Source of the DNA: Haliotis asinina
Lineage: Eukaryota > Mollusca > Gastropoda > Lepetellida > Haliotidae
Length of the DNA stretch: 64,000 bases
Direction: 5' to 3'
NCBI RefSeq assembly: GCF_037392515.1
Contig: NC_090290.1
Location: 35,923,253 to 35,987,252, forward strand
Part shown: one piece after another, positions 10,353-22,445 of the stretch
Layout of the letters: each line of letters starts with the position of its first letter
Numbering within the stretch: the stretch's first letter is position 1
The notes under the pieces: model-generated
Databases searched by the model: none
The model's input: the letters and a program-made list of their open reading frames with translations, nothing else
Told to the model about the DNA's origin: nothing
Program-made: the position numbers and the translations under genes

Positions 10353-11215
10353 AGCGATTCCAGAATCGCGAGACTTCATTTGTTCAAGGGTGTCGTGTTA
10401 ATATCAGATGTTTTCACATTTTCGTTTGTCCAACGGGACGGCCCGAAGTCATCTAAAATCGGCCGGGTGTAGTGCCTGTCAGACATCCGATCTGACCCTA
10501 GAGCACAAAGCAACACGACTAGTATGGTGTCAAGCTCGACGTCACTGGAATTTGACGTAATGAAAAGATTGCTCGTGACGAGCGAATGATACCCCACGTA
10601 ATCGTAACATATGGATGCTATGAAACACGTGGGGTGATGCAATACTGTATATAACTTACAATAAAACGGTATTGATATAATTAAAGATCCAAGGTCACAC
10701 GGCATCTTATTTTGGTTGAGAAATTATTAAAATTTGCTGCTTGGATACAAAAATAATATATATTAAAGTCATACTCTCACATTTGTGGGGCATGCACCGA
10801 TATTGTTACTCTCTAGACACTGACAATTGAACCCATATTGTTATATTTAGCTGTGTGTGGAGAAAATAAACGGAATCAGATATTCTGCTTTGTTTTTGAC
10901 TACATTTAATGTATAATTAATGAGATAACCATGTCACGTTTTCATCGCGAATCTACAACACTTTTTATACAGTATTAAGAAGACTCTTTATATTTATAGA
11001 GATAGGAACTATTTTTTTAAACTTGTACTAGTTGCACAAGTGCAGGTGTACCAATGTTTCACTAGGTGTCACTAACATCTCAACCCACAGTGTGTTGAAT
11101 TTTTTACACATCCAGTGTATACCCACCCATTCCAATACTTGTGCCCTCTCTCTGACGTATCACCCACACTGCAATCTACCTCATCCTCACCCTCGTTTCA
11201 TAACCTCGCTTTTGA
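10353..11215. other. No gene seen
   Basis: Mostly AT-rich. The longest frame is 109 codons at 10376-10705 (minus) and is unrecognised. From about 11100 the sequence grades into the minisatellite. Confidence 0.5.
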
Positions 11216-13135
11216 CGTTTGCTCCTTCTCTCCTTATAACATCTGTCCCTCACTCTAACATGTGTTCCTACCTCTCTCCCTGTAACATGTGTCCCCCTCT
11301 CTGACATATGTTCCTACTTCTCTCCATATAACATGTGCCCCCCTCTCTAACATGTGTTCCTACCTCTCTCCCTGTAACATTTGTCCCCCTCTCTGACATA
11401 TGTTCCTACTTCTCTCCCTACAACATGTGTCCCCATTCTGACATATGTTCCTACTTCTCTCCCTGTAACAAGTGTCCCCCGCTGTAACATGTGTTCCTAC
11501 GTCTCTTGTATAACGTGTGTCCCTGTGTCCCCCTCTCTGACATGTGTTCCTACTTCTCTCCCTTCAACATGTGTCCCCCTCTCTGACATGTGTTCCTACT
11601 TCTCTCCCTACAACATGTGTCCCCCTCTCTGACATGTGTTCCTACTTCTACCCATATAACATGTGCCCCCCTCTCTGACATGTGTTCCTACTTCTACCCC
11701 TATAACGCGTGTCCCCCACTCTGACATATGTTCCTACCTCTCCCCTATTACACGTGTCCCCCACTCTAACATGTGTTCCTACTTTATTCCTATAACGTGT
11801 GTCCCTGTGTCCCCTCTCTGACATGTGTTCCTACTTCTCTCCCTATAACAAGTGTCCCCCACTCTGACATGTGTTCCTACTTCTCTCCCTATAACATGTG
11901 CCCCCCTCTCTGACATGTGTTCATACTTCTCTCCCTACAACATGTGTCCCCCTCTCTGACATGTGTTCCTACTTCTACCCATATAACATGTGCCCCCCTC
12001 TCTGACATGTGTTCCTACTTCTACCCCTATAACGCGTGTCCCCCACTCTGACATATGTTCCTACCTCTCCCCTATTACACGTGTCCCCCACTCTAACATG
12101 TGTTCCTACTTTATTCCTATAACGTGTGTCCCTGTGTCCCCTCTCTGACATGTGTTCCTACTTCTCTCCCTATAACAAGTGTCCCCCACTCTGACATGTG
12201 TTCCTACTTCTCTCCCTATAACATGTGCCCCCCTCTCTGACATGTGTTCCTACTTCTCTCCCTACAACATGTGTCCCCCTCTCTGACATGTGTTCCTACT
12301 TCTACCCATATAACATGTGCCCCCCTCTCTGACATGTGTTCCTACTTCTACCCCTATAACGCGTGTCCCCCACTCTGACATATGTTCCTACCTCTCCCCT
12401 ATTACACGTGTCCCCCACTCTAACATGTGTTCCTACTTCTCTCCTATAACGTGTGGCCCTGTGGCCCCCTCTATGACATGTGTTCCTACTTCTCTCCCTA
12501 TAACATGTGTCCCCCTCTATGACACGTGTTCCTACTTCTCTCCCTATAACAAGTGTCCCCCACTCTGACATGTGTTCCTACTTCTCTCCCTATAACATGT
12601 GCCCCCCTCTCTGACATGTGTTCCTACTTCTCTCCCTACAACATGTGTTCCCCTCTCTGACATGTGTTCCTACTTCTACCCATATAACATGTGCCCCCCC
12701 CTCTGTGACATGTGTTCCTACTTCTACCCCTATAACATGTGCCCCCCTCTCTGACATGTGTTCCTACTTCTCTCCCTACAACATGTGTTCCCCTCTCTGA
12801 CATGCGTTCCTACTTCTCTCCCTATAACATGTGTCCCCCTCTCTGACATGTGTTCCTACGTCTCTCCCTACAACATGTGTCCCCCTCTCTGACACGTGTT
12901 CCTACTTCTACCCTGTATAACATGTGCCCCCTCTCTGACATATGTTCCTACTTCTCTTGTATAACGTGTGTCCCTGTGTCCCCCACTCTGATATATGTTC
13001 CTACATCTCCCCCTATAACATGTGTCCCCACTCTGACATGTGTTCCTACTTCTCTCCCTATAAACATTTGTCCCCAATCTGACATGTGTTCCTACTTCTC
13101 TCCCTACAGCGTGTGTCCCCTACTCTGACATGACT
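11216..13135 (+). repeat. Large ~46-bp minisatellite array, about 40 units, with higher-order structure
   Basis: Basic unit: 'ctctgacatgtgttcctac' + 'ttctctccctataacatgtg' + a C-run. Variants (tctaccc, ctctccccta, ttgtataacg, tgtgtccctgtgtcccc) recur in order. Landmark 'actttattcctataacgtgt' occurs at 11781 and again at 12108, and a variant lies about 327 bp further at 12434. This shows a seven-unit higher-order repeat. The strand bias is strongly pyrimidine-rich. Confidence 0.92.
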
Positions 13136-13139
13136 GACA

Positions 13140-13630
13140 TGTGTTCCATCTTTCCCCCATCCCCTACCCACAAGCACTTGGACACGGACTGCCCTTGATT
13201 GTCATGCCCGACACTGCAGCCCTCTATTACCTCTCCAGAAGCGGTAGGAAGACACTTTAGACTAATTAGTCTTTTTTAAAAACATGTTAAAAACAAAACT
13301 AGCTGAAGTGTATAATTCGTGGTGAATAATTTATGCCCGTCACTGTACCATCGTGTTTCAATTTGCTTTCTTCTTCTGGAGTGGACTATTAACTAGATAG
13401 ACGTGAATGATGTATTAGCCGACGATCAAACAGCGATATTCATTCTAGTTGAAGCCGTATGAATTTGTAATGGAAGCGGCGGCGTGACAAACAAACTTGT
13501 TTGTGGTGGGAATGTCGAAGTACTGTTTGACATGAGGGGTGTTGATGGGGGTAAAATCTGTATTCTGTACCCAAGTCACAACTTGTACTTGAGATCATTC
13601 ATAATGCATAGAAAACTACTCAACCTATTC
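13140..13630. other. No gene seen
   Basis: Unique sequence between the minisatellite and the GA repeat. A short frame at 13484-13666 runs into the GA repeat and is not gene-like. Confidence 0.5.
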
Positions 13631-13748
13631 AGGGGAGAGAGGGAAAGAGAGAGAGAGAGAGAGTGAAAGAGTGAAAGAGAGAGAGACAAAGAGAGAGAGA
13701 CAAAGAGAGAGAGAGACAAAGAGAGAGAGACAAAGAGAGAGAGAGAGA
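13631..13748 (+). repeat. GA-rich simple repeat with (GAGAGACAAA) units
   Basis: Nearly pure purine on the + strand, made of GAGAGA tracts with regular 'gacaaa' interruptions. Confidence 0.9.
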
Positions 13749-13784
13749 TTCTCTCCATCACCTATTTTCAGACCATAAACTGCC

Positions 13785-13858
13785 TGTTAGGCACTTGAAG
13801 GTCATAGTCACATGACTTATTCCACCGGGTACCTATTTTCTGCTGTGTGAACAGACTT
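13785..13858 (+). repeat. Unclassified dispersed repeat, copy 1
   Basis: 'catgacttattccaccgggt' followed by 'acctatt' and 'ctgctgtgtgaacag'. It matches 15583-15655 ('catgacttattctaccgggt', 'gctgcatggtgaatag'). Confidence 0.5.
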
Positions 13859-13988
13859 AACCAACACCTTAAGATTAATCATGGTTTCCGTTTTGTAGGA
13901 CAATAAATTTTACAAGGCATTGAATGTGTTTAATAGCTCACCATCTTTATGCATTCCTATCTCACACCTTTTGAGACCTATATTCGAA

Positions 13989-14105
13989 GAGCCCCACATT
14001 GGGTACAATGTGTGAAGAGCATTTCTGGTGTCCGTCCCCGTGATATTGAGTGGCATATTGCTAACGGCTGAGTAAAACAATACTCGCTCACTCATTCACT
14101 GAAGG
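13989..14105 (+). mobile_element. SINE family A, 5'-truncated
   Basis: Starts at 'ccccacattgggtacaatgt' and continues through 'catttctggtgtccg' to (ACTC)n. The tRNA-like head is absent, as expected of incomplete reverse transcription. Confidence 0.78.
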
Positions 14106-14280
14106 AAAACGCTCGGTTACACTGCGACATGAAGAAATAACAAAGGGTCAAGCTGCTGGAATATTGTTCGAAATAAACGACCAATGAAAGTTGAAGTCTT
14201 TCTGCAATGCTGAAGAGAGGATTTTCATTTTTTTTTCTCTTATTCTAAGATCAAGAAAACATCTAAGTTATTTCCATTTT

Positions 14281-14566
14281 GTGGGCCCGTGAAGGACCCG
14301 GGGTAGAATAGGCCTTCAGCAACCCATGCTTGCCATAAAAGGCGACTATGCTTGTCGTAAGAGGCGACCAACGGGATCGGGTGGTCAGACTCGCTGACTT
14401 GATTGACACATCTTATCGGTTCCCAATTGCGCAGATCGATCATCATGCTGTTGATCACTGGATTGTCTGGTCCAGCTCCGATTATTTACAGACCGCCGCC
14501 ATATATCTGGAATCCTGTTGAGTGCGGCATAAAACTAACCTCACTCACTCACTCACTCACTCACTC
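14281..14566 (+). mobile_element. SINE family B, full length with an internal duplication
   Basis: Begins 'gcccgtgaaggacccggggt' and ends in the shared tail plus a long (CACT) run. The 'aggcgact...gcttgtcgtaag' block is duplicated, as in the copy at 22189-22445. Confidence 0.88.
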
Positions 14567-16257
14567 CATTTTGTAACAGACTCTCGTGTGAAAAGATTCC
14601 CGTGGTAGTAACATCTTCTTGACAATAGAATATTTACTGATCGTGACACTGGAACGATCGATTTTGAAAACTGAAATAAATACTTGTCACCAACACCAAA
14701 ACATCCTGTCACGTGCGTTGGCATCGATCTGTGTACCAGGAAGAATGTAAATCATTCATTGTCAAAATGATAGATCGTGAGAACATCAATAGTCTGTAAC
14801 ATTTTAAAGATGTTGCAATCTGAAAGCCCAATTGTCCAGAAAGTCATTTTTTTATAAAGGGTCTGACAAAGCTCATCTTGCTGTTTAATGTAATCTACCT
14901 GAAGAAGATTTACACTTGTACTAAACTCTTATTTTCGAAGTTAGAATGAATGTATGAATGAATGTATATCAATTAGTCACTCGACAATAGTCTCAAGTCG
15001 ATTAATTGTAGCTTAATTCGGCTAATGTATTGCGCTATGCAAATATGTTGCTCACGGGCGAAAATAATTTCGATAACATTTGTCCTTCCTTGGTTCTGTT
15101 ATAATATCACAAAAGATATGCTATTACCATCACCACACACATTTCAACACTTAACAAAAATTAGTTATGCGAAAACGCAAGTCAATGAAAAAATACATCA
15201 CGAGGTTGTGCCAGTGTCTTTGGATCGTGAATAATTTGAATTAATTTGAATTATAAATGAAAATTACGAGTGAATAATAATACCATGTCCACTTAAATAC
15301 CGCCGATCTCCAAGTCGCGAGCTCACACATCTTGATGGGTATTACTACCCTGGATAACCCAAGTTGCTTGTGAGGTGCTTAAAATTACGTGAACCCATGT
15401 CCCTACATGACTATAGTGACGAATAATGGTGATTATTATGTTTAACAACTAAGAAACTATGTTATGTTTCTTACAGTACCGCAAAGCGGATTGTCTTGTC
15501 CAATCTATCATAACATCGGTTTTGTACGGATCGAGTATAGCATGAAGGACATTATTATCACGATGACTCACACTACCTGTCAGGCGCTACAAGGTTAATA
15601 GTTACATGACTTATTCTACCGGGTACCCATTGGCTGCATGGTGAATAGTGATACTTTTGAACAAGCCCACTTGCCTAAGACCCCATGTGTTTCCTTGTGG
15701 GGTAGGACAGAAGTCCCAGAAACTCTCAATGATAAACCTGCCAAGCCGAACAATGTACAGAGGGGTACATACGTAAAGTGCTACAAATTGTCAGACTTCC
15801 CCATATATTTGAAGCCACGGTTGACGAGTGGGTTAGCTGTACTGTTAAGCTTTTGGTTCGGGTCAAAGATGGGATTCAACCCCAAATGTACTAGAAAATA
15901 GAAAAAGTGTAACCACAAATATAACCTGTTGAAAATAGCGCACATGGAATTTTAAAAGCCCCGCCAGATGGTAACCACAGAGTTTATCACTTTGTCAGGT
16001 TTGCCTCTGTCATATTCGAGGATATTCGAACATTGTGGAAACGTGTGGAGAATCGAACCATTTCTTTACGGGTATTCATAGGAAGACCATTCCAAACGGA
16101 GGTTAATCTGGAAAGAGGCTTATAATAATCATGTAGCCCTTTTTTAAAAAAACATCGATATTTTTTCTAAACTTTCTTCCTCACCAATACTCACCTGAAG
16201 AGTGTGACGTGTTGGTTTATGTCTTCCAGCCTTTTAGAATCACTCGATGGCGGCTCA
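14567..16257. other. No recognised gene; holds a second dispersed-repeat copy at 15583-15655
   Basis: AT-rich. The longest frame (15638-15901, +, 87 codons) overlaps the dispersed repeat and matches no family I know. An uncapped reading into unique sequence from 15660 cannot be excluded as part of an unknown repeat. Confidence 0.45.
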
Positions 16258-16475
16258 GAACTGATCTGCGAGTGACCCGTGCTTGTCGTAAGAGGCGACT
16301 AACGGAATCGAGTGGTCAGACTCACTGTCTTGGTCGACACGTGTCATCGTATCCTAATCCTATTTCTTGATTAATGCTCTTGTTGTTGATCACTAGATCG
16401 TCTGGTCCAGACTCGATTACCTACCGACCGCCGCCGCATAGCTGGAATATTGCTGAGTGAGTCGCTAAACATCAA
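16258..16475 (+). mobile_element. SINE family B copy
   Basis: Has 'gtcgtaagaggcgactaacg', 'ttgttgatcactagatcgtc' and 'catagctggaatattgctga'. The tail is altered to 'gagtcgctaaacatcaaaac'. Confidence 0.82.
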
Positions 16476-17035
16476 AACAAAAACACTCGATGACATCCTT
16501 TAGTCTGACAACCGTGTGAATATTTCTGTAAATATACTGAACTGAAAAAGAAAAAACAAAAAAAAAACAAACAAAAAAACACACAAACACCCCCCAAAAA
16601 AAAAACAAAAACGGAAAAAAACCCCGTAACTATGGCTTTTTGTCACTTTTTGTAATAGTAGATATAAACATGAACGCTTACTGTAAATCAAATTCATGTT
16701 GACTGTATGTCCATTCTTTGTTTCTGAAATCGCGGTGTATGTGTATTGATATTATCGGCGGTACAATCATTAATGCGGGATTAATGATAGCTCCATGCCT
16801 GTGTTGTTGTATCACAGCAACAGGAAGGTAAGTGTACACGGTCACAACAGTCCCGCTGACGTACAACTAGGCTCAATATTCACGCTAAGTGATTTTTATA
16901 AATTATTTGCCAGGACTCGGAACTTGTTGAGGTGAAATTGGTGGACGGTGCCTTGACAACGACCGGTCAATCATGCATACGGGTGATGTGTACGAATCTA
17001 TAGATAGAGAGTTTAAAAGCCTATAATCTCCGTAG
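16476..17035. other. A-rich low-complexity DNA and no gene
   Basis: 16540-16625 is (A)n with C interruptions. The rest is unique with no gene-like frame. Confidence 0.55.
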
Positions 17036-17480
17036 TCGATAATTACATCTACCTAGTTGACACTTTACTTCTGCGTGGACGGTACTTTCATCTCCGTCGA
17101 TCACAATGTACATCTACGTAGGTGACGATGAAATAGGACGTAGACGATACTTTCATCTACGTAGGTGACATGATGCTTTCATCTACGTAGGTGACAGTGT
17201 AATACGGCGTAGACGATACTTTCATCTACGTAGGTGACAATGTAATACGACGTAGAAGATATTTTCATCTACGTAAGTGACAATGTACTAAGACGTAAGC
17301 TATAAGTTTCATGTACGTAGATTTTAGTTTACTTTCAGAAAGGAAATCCTTTTATCTACGTAGATGACACTTTGCTTCTACGTTTACGGTACGATGCTGT
17401 CATTTACGTACATTACATTTTACTTCTACGGCAAAGACACTTTCACCTACGCCGATGGCACCTCCGTCTACACGTACTTA
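17036..17480 (+). repeat. ~43-bp array built on the palindrome CTACGTAG
   Basis: Repeated 'tttcatctacgtaggtgaca' followed by 'tgtaatacgacgtagacgat'. The centre four units are close copies and the outer ones are diverged (ctacctag, ctccgtcg). Each unit carries the 8-bp palindrome ctacgtag. Confidence 0.82.
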
Positions 17481-17837
17481 CATAATATTACGTTCACACA
17501 GAAATTATCAGCATCTAACGAAATATCGATAATAAGATAACCCCAGTTTCTCGAGTAGTCAACAATGGTTTTGGTGATGGTGGTGGTACTTAATTGATGA
17601 ATAATCAGAACATTTAGTGGCATAGCTTCTCACTTGAAGGATTGTTAAATGAATTTATTTTAGGTTTGTTATTAGTTTACTCATTTTCAATCTTTAAAGA
17701 TATACATCCAAGAAGGTTGCAACTTCAAAAGACTTCAAAGTGTCACACCATGAGCAACGACACGCACGTTAGATGAAAGTATCTTCTGGGTAAATTGAAG
17801 TTTCATCAGCATCAACATCTTCTGCGTAGATGAATCG

Positions 17838-18035
17838 TGAAGATCCAGGGAGATTTGGTCTTCAGCAACCCATGGTAGTTCGAAGAGGCGGATCAAGGGA
17901 TCGGGTGGTCAGGCTCGCTGGGTTGGTTGACACGTCATCGTATCCCAATAGCCCTGATCGGTGCTGATGGTTTTGATCACTGGATTGTCTGATCCGAATT
18001 CGAGTATTTACAGATCGCTGCCATATAGTTGCAAT
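17838..18035 (+). mobile_element. SINE family B copy, diverged
   Basis: Has 'cttcagcaacccatgg', 'gggatcgggtggtcaggctc', 'gatcactggattgtctgatc' and 'atttacagatcgctgccata'. The tail is replaced by 'aataacaaacagac'. Confidence 0.8.
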
Positions 18036-18272
18036 CTAAATAACAAACAGACAAAAATGCAGATGGTGCTTACGATTTTCGAGTATGGCACTAATTCGCT
18101 TCCATAGGTAGAATATGTGATCTTAGTTAACTGTGCAATCTCAACAGACTGATCCTCCGGTAAACATGGTCACAGATCTTATGTAGCCCAAATTCAACAA
18201 ACCTATCTGTGTTTGACTCAGTCAGGATTTTAGTACCGTTCTGTGAACCGATTTATCACAAATTCAAGTAGC

Positions 18273-18640
18273 GTATGACTTGTACAGAATGTCTGATTAA
18301 ACAATGGTATGACTTGTACACAATGTCTGATTAAACCATGATATGACGTGGTCACAATGTCTGATTAAACCATGGTATGACTTGTACACAATGTCTGATT
18401 AAACCATGGTATGACGTGGTCACAATGCCTGATTAAACTATGGTATGACGAGGTCACAATGTCTGATTAAATCATGGTATGACTTGTACATAATGTCTGA
18501 TTAAACAATGGTATGACATGTGAGAATATCTGATATAACCATGGTCTGACTTGCGCACAATGTCTGGGTAAACCATTGTATGACAAGTGCACAGTATCTG
18601 ACTAAACTACGGTATGACTAGAACACAATGTCTGATGAAG
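18273..18640 (+). repeat. 34-bp minisatellite, 11 units
   Basis: Unit: 'gtatgacttgtacacaatgt' + 'ctgattaaaccatg'. Units begin at 18273, 18307, 18341, 18375, 18409, 18443 and so on every 34 bp. Two variants (cttgtaca / cgtggtca) alternate in the middle of the array. Confidence 0.9.
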
Positions 18641-19524
18641 CAAAGAAGTTATTATCGTATCCCATTCATATATCTGCGTCATTCAACAATTCACTGAACC
18701 AATCACTCCGGTCAAACTGAAATAATAGTCGGCGAATATATTGTAGCGCAACGCAAGGCGCATTGACTAATCGTAAATATTCAACCTGTTGGCTAAGTTA
18801 TACGAAAGGCCCCATGGGATAAACAACGAACGACCACAAGCGTAAATAGAAACAAAGGTTGTGAATAAACTAACCAGCTGCTGCACACCCCACAATGTCT
18901 AGTAATGATCTAATGCTACTACAACACAACCCTGTTAAAAGATATAGTACCGTATACAAGTAATTGACTTTCAGTGAACTTGCAACGGCATACAATATCC
19001 CTGATTAGGGGACAAAGGTGGCTGCAGTCTTTGTTATGTAATGACGCTGTTACGTCATAAGACCGACAAATGTGGGGCCCAATTATAAAGACACTGGAAC
19101 CGCGGTAATCCGGTCGCTAACGTTAATGAGACCTGTAGGAGTGAGACTGGGTGAGATTTTTTCTCATCCTATTTAAATATATTCAGCTGTATACCTAAAA
19201 CCTTAAATCTAAAGGTGTTTAAATCATGACTCCCTTGTTGCCCAGCAGTAAAACCATTGAAATCTACAGTCGGAAATACTTCACGGTATGTTTCACCACA
19301 GACAGTACTTTATTATAAGGTCACCGGTTTTATCATGGCACGCCCTTGTGCTAAGAACATACGGCTATTCGGTTGTATTAAACGATAATCTTGTCATGAA
19401 ATAACCGGTAAGCAAGCTTTATGATTATTACAAAAATATAGCTCAAACTAAATTATCCATTTGCTGTAACCCTCGTTACTAGTATGTAAAAAAAAAATAA
19501 AAAATATACCATAACAAAATACAT
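18641..19524. other. No gene seen
   Basis: Unique sequence without an extended frame. Confidence 0.5.
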
Positions 19525-19582
19525 GACCGCCGTCATATTCCTGGAATAATCTTGAGTGTAACGTAAAACTAAACTCACTCAC
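19525..19582 (+). mobile_element. SINE tail fragment (shared 3' tail)
   Basis: Only 'accgccgtcatattcctgga' and 'cgtaaaactaaactcactca' remain, the last 58 bp of a family B element. Confidence 0.7.
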
Positions 19583-19799
19583 CTTACACCACAAACAAGC
19601 TGTCGTCATGACATAAATAAGTTAGTGTAAAGTGGCATTAAGCAAGATTCAGTCACCCATTCTAAAACCGGCACTAATAGAACGAAGTGTGTATAACAAG
19701 CTCATATAAGTATCAAGGTTTTCCACGAAATGCAAACAAATAAACATTACAAATCGAAATCGAAACTGAGCAGCAATGCTTCATGTAATCTGTCATACA

Positions 19800-19972
19800 G
19801 ACCCTAAAATGCGTAGTGGTTAAAGTGTCGGCTCGTCAGACCGAAGACCCGAGTTCGATTCCCCATGGGTGCAATGCTTGAAGCCATTTCTGGTGCCCCA
19901 CATTCGTGATATTGCTGGAATATTGCTAAAAGCGTCATAAAACGATACTCACTGACTGAAACAAACACACCA
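19800..19972 (+). mobile_element. SINE family A, near full length
   Basis: Has 'gcgtagtggttaaagtgtcg', B box 'gagttcgattcccc', 'gccatttctggtgcccc' and 'gatattgctggaatattgct', with a (CACT)-like end. Confidence 0.85.
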
Positions 19973-21054
19973 AATACTGCCCATCCAAGTCTGGACTAGG
20001 TGGTCCGTACACATTTCCATAGTTTCGGGAAAATGAAGGCAACCTCTGGACTCTTTGTGAATTGTGACATAATTTGAAACAAAGTACCGTTATGTGAATT
20101 TTCTGTTGTGTACAATTTTACACCTTCTGAACTTTGACACAAAAGGCAAGAAATGAACACTGACTCCAAAGTACTTTATATATTCCGTTTATGCAACTGT
20201 ATATTATGTTAGCACTCTCCTGTAAACCGTATTACCAGTGGTATTAGCTTATTACCTGGAGAGGTATTTACAGAAGGAAATTTTGCCTTTACCGATCAAG
20301 TTTTCGTTTTCGATAAAGATATATTTAAACCAACAATGAACAAGCCTGGCCTTTGTAGTCTATTCAATAAATCTATGAAAGAGGTTTGTCTTCCTTGACA
20401 AATAACGCTTTGACTTGGTCAGTGATTTTACACCACCCGAAGACTCTCGAACCAACGTGACTCCGTCTCGCTAGAGTCTACGTCAAGGCAGTCTGGAAAT
20501 CGTACTTCCCAGTGCACACTTATTCCGCGAAATACCTATTGTATTATGTTAATGCATTAACTAGACAACTGGTTGGTTCTCTGCTGGGGGTCTCAAGCCT
20601 TGATACAATCAATCTCTTGATTATCGACCGACTCGCACATGCGCAGAACTAATTGGAACGTCGTTACCGCAAGCATTGTTGTGTGGACTTGACAAGGAAC
20701 AGTCCGACCCATCTTGGAGTTATTCTGAGCAGATTTTCGACAAAGGTAGGTTCACATTTAGTATACGGAACGTTGTGTCAGTCTGTGTAACATCCTTTGA
20801 TTTTTCCAACAAAACCAGGTGAAGATACAGACAGAAGATACAGGTAAAGATGACTATTGATCATCCCCCGAACGTAGGTAGACATAGAGCAGCATGACCT
20901 ACATAGATCACCTGGGATACCCGATAACGCTGACATTTCGGTTTGGGGACGTTTGTTCTTCGCAAAAAGCATATGTTTTTACCTTTATATGTCAAATATG
21001 AATTAATGCTATGTCACGTACCCTAATAGTACTGACAAGAGAAAAAAGGTCGGA
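19973..21054. other. No recognised gene; a possible 5' exon donor at 20747/20748
   Basis: Unique sequence. At 20690-20747 a stretch ends 'ttcgacaaag|gtaggt' and follows 'cacatgcgcag', which looks like a promoter plus non-coding first exon. No coding exon follows, so it is only noted. Confidence 0.35.
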
Positions 21055-21172
21055 TAAGAGAGAGGGGAGAGAGAAAGAGAGGGAGAGAGTGAGAGAGAGA
21101 GAGAGAGAGGGAGTGGGGGGAGGGGAGAGAGAGGGAGAGAGAGATGGAGAGAGGGAGAGAGAGACGGGTGGG
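21055..21172 (+). repeat. GA-rich simple repeat
   Basis: Purine tract of gagaga, gggagaga and agagatgg runs. The long frames across it on both strands are artefacts. Confidence 0.9.
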
Positions 21173-22188
21173 GTTTGGGGGAAGGTCGCCTGAGCAAACA
21201 TTGATCATGCGTCCCTTTGCGTAAGTCAATATATGTGAAAGCACTCGCATTTAGTGTATTTAATGCCGTCATCACATTCATCTCACAAAAAGCGTGTTTA
21301 TTCAGTAAGGTTCCCGGACGTGAAAATGCTATACAGTTATATATCAGTGAGTCTATTTACATGAATTCAAACCCACGTATTGGTACGGGGTACGTTGTGA
21401 GTAAATTGACCTGTTTAAACATGTCAAAGGCTGTCAACGATGAATGCCATTGCATCGACATGGCCACAATGAGATTGATGTAAGTCGAATAAGTCATTTA
21501 AGCCGTTCTAGTATGTAGGTAAATAAGCCTAGTCCTCTTGTGGCGTGTTTCAGTAACACTTCAATATAACCCCCGTTCCCTCTCTCTCACATTTTATATA
21601 CAAACTGTAAATAACTTGTGTTGTAACACTGGACATGTAGCTCTCTATACCGCCTTTCATTATCATCTTAAATTCGGCCACAGTATTTTATCAAACAGTG
21701 GCAGCTGTCGTGTCTTTGTTTGCACTGATCACGTTATAACAACACATCAGTGTCGTCTAACTGTTGTCATGACAACACTTCATCAACATGTGTATATGTA
21801 TTACCACTATCGTCACGCGCAACAGAACTCAAAATCCATGCTTGTCTCGGTAATCTCCGTCAAGCGGTTTTAACCATGGAAAGGGTAACGTTGTGTAAAT
21901 ACCAATATTTTTAAAGTCACAAAATTGACAGATCGATTGAAATGTGTGCTCGTCAGCACGGAATCCGCGACATTAAAGGCAACGCGTTTCTCAGACCGAT
22001 ATTTGTCACTGAAGCAGACATTCTTTCCAAGAAGCGATGAATTATGTAGGGACAATTCCTCTGTTGTTGCAATCAATAGCATGGTGCGTGCCAACTGTAT
22101 GAGACAGTGTCGTCTTGTACACAAGACAAGGGTTCACCATTGAAGACAACGGCAAAAAAATCTCCACCAACCAGATGTTTGTCTTAAG
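21173..22188. other. No recognised gene
   Basis: The longest frame, 21538-21873 (+, 111 codons), has no family resemblance, no flanking splice logic and ordinary base composition. I do not call it. Confidence 0.45.
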
Positions 22189-22445
22189 TGAGTGAGTGAG
22201 TTTAGTTTTACGCCGCACTCAACAAGATTCCAGCTACATGGTTTGTAATTAATCCAGTCTGGACCAGAAAACCCAGTGATCAACAACATGAGCATCGATC
22301 TGCCTAATTGCTAACCGATGACATGTGTCAACCAAGTCAGCGAGCCTGACCACTCGATCCCGTTAGTCGCCTCTTACGACAAGCATAGTCGCCTTTTGTG
22401 ACAAGCATGGGTTGCTGAAGGCCTACCCCGGACCTGGACGGGTCG
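22189..22445 (-). mobile_element. SINE family B, full length, minus strand, with an internal duplication
   Basis: On the + strand it reads (GAGT)n, 'ttttacgccgcactcaacaa', 'cagtgatcaacaacatgagc' and 'gttagtcgcctcttacgaca', with a second copy of the 'agtcgccttttgtgacaagc' block before the head. Confidence 0.88.

Noticed and set aside
11032..13128. Several frames rich in 'CVPTSLPIT' type repeats
   Set aside because: Produced by the 46-bp minisatellite; the period is not a multiple of three and no start or splice context exists.
20640..20760. Promoter plus first exon of another gene
   Set aside because: A good donor exists at 20748 but no coding exon follows within 14 kb; too weak to call.
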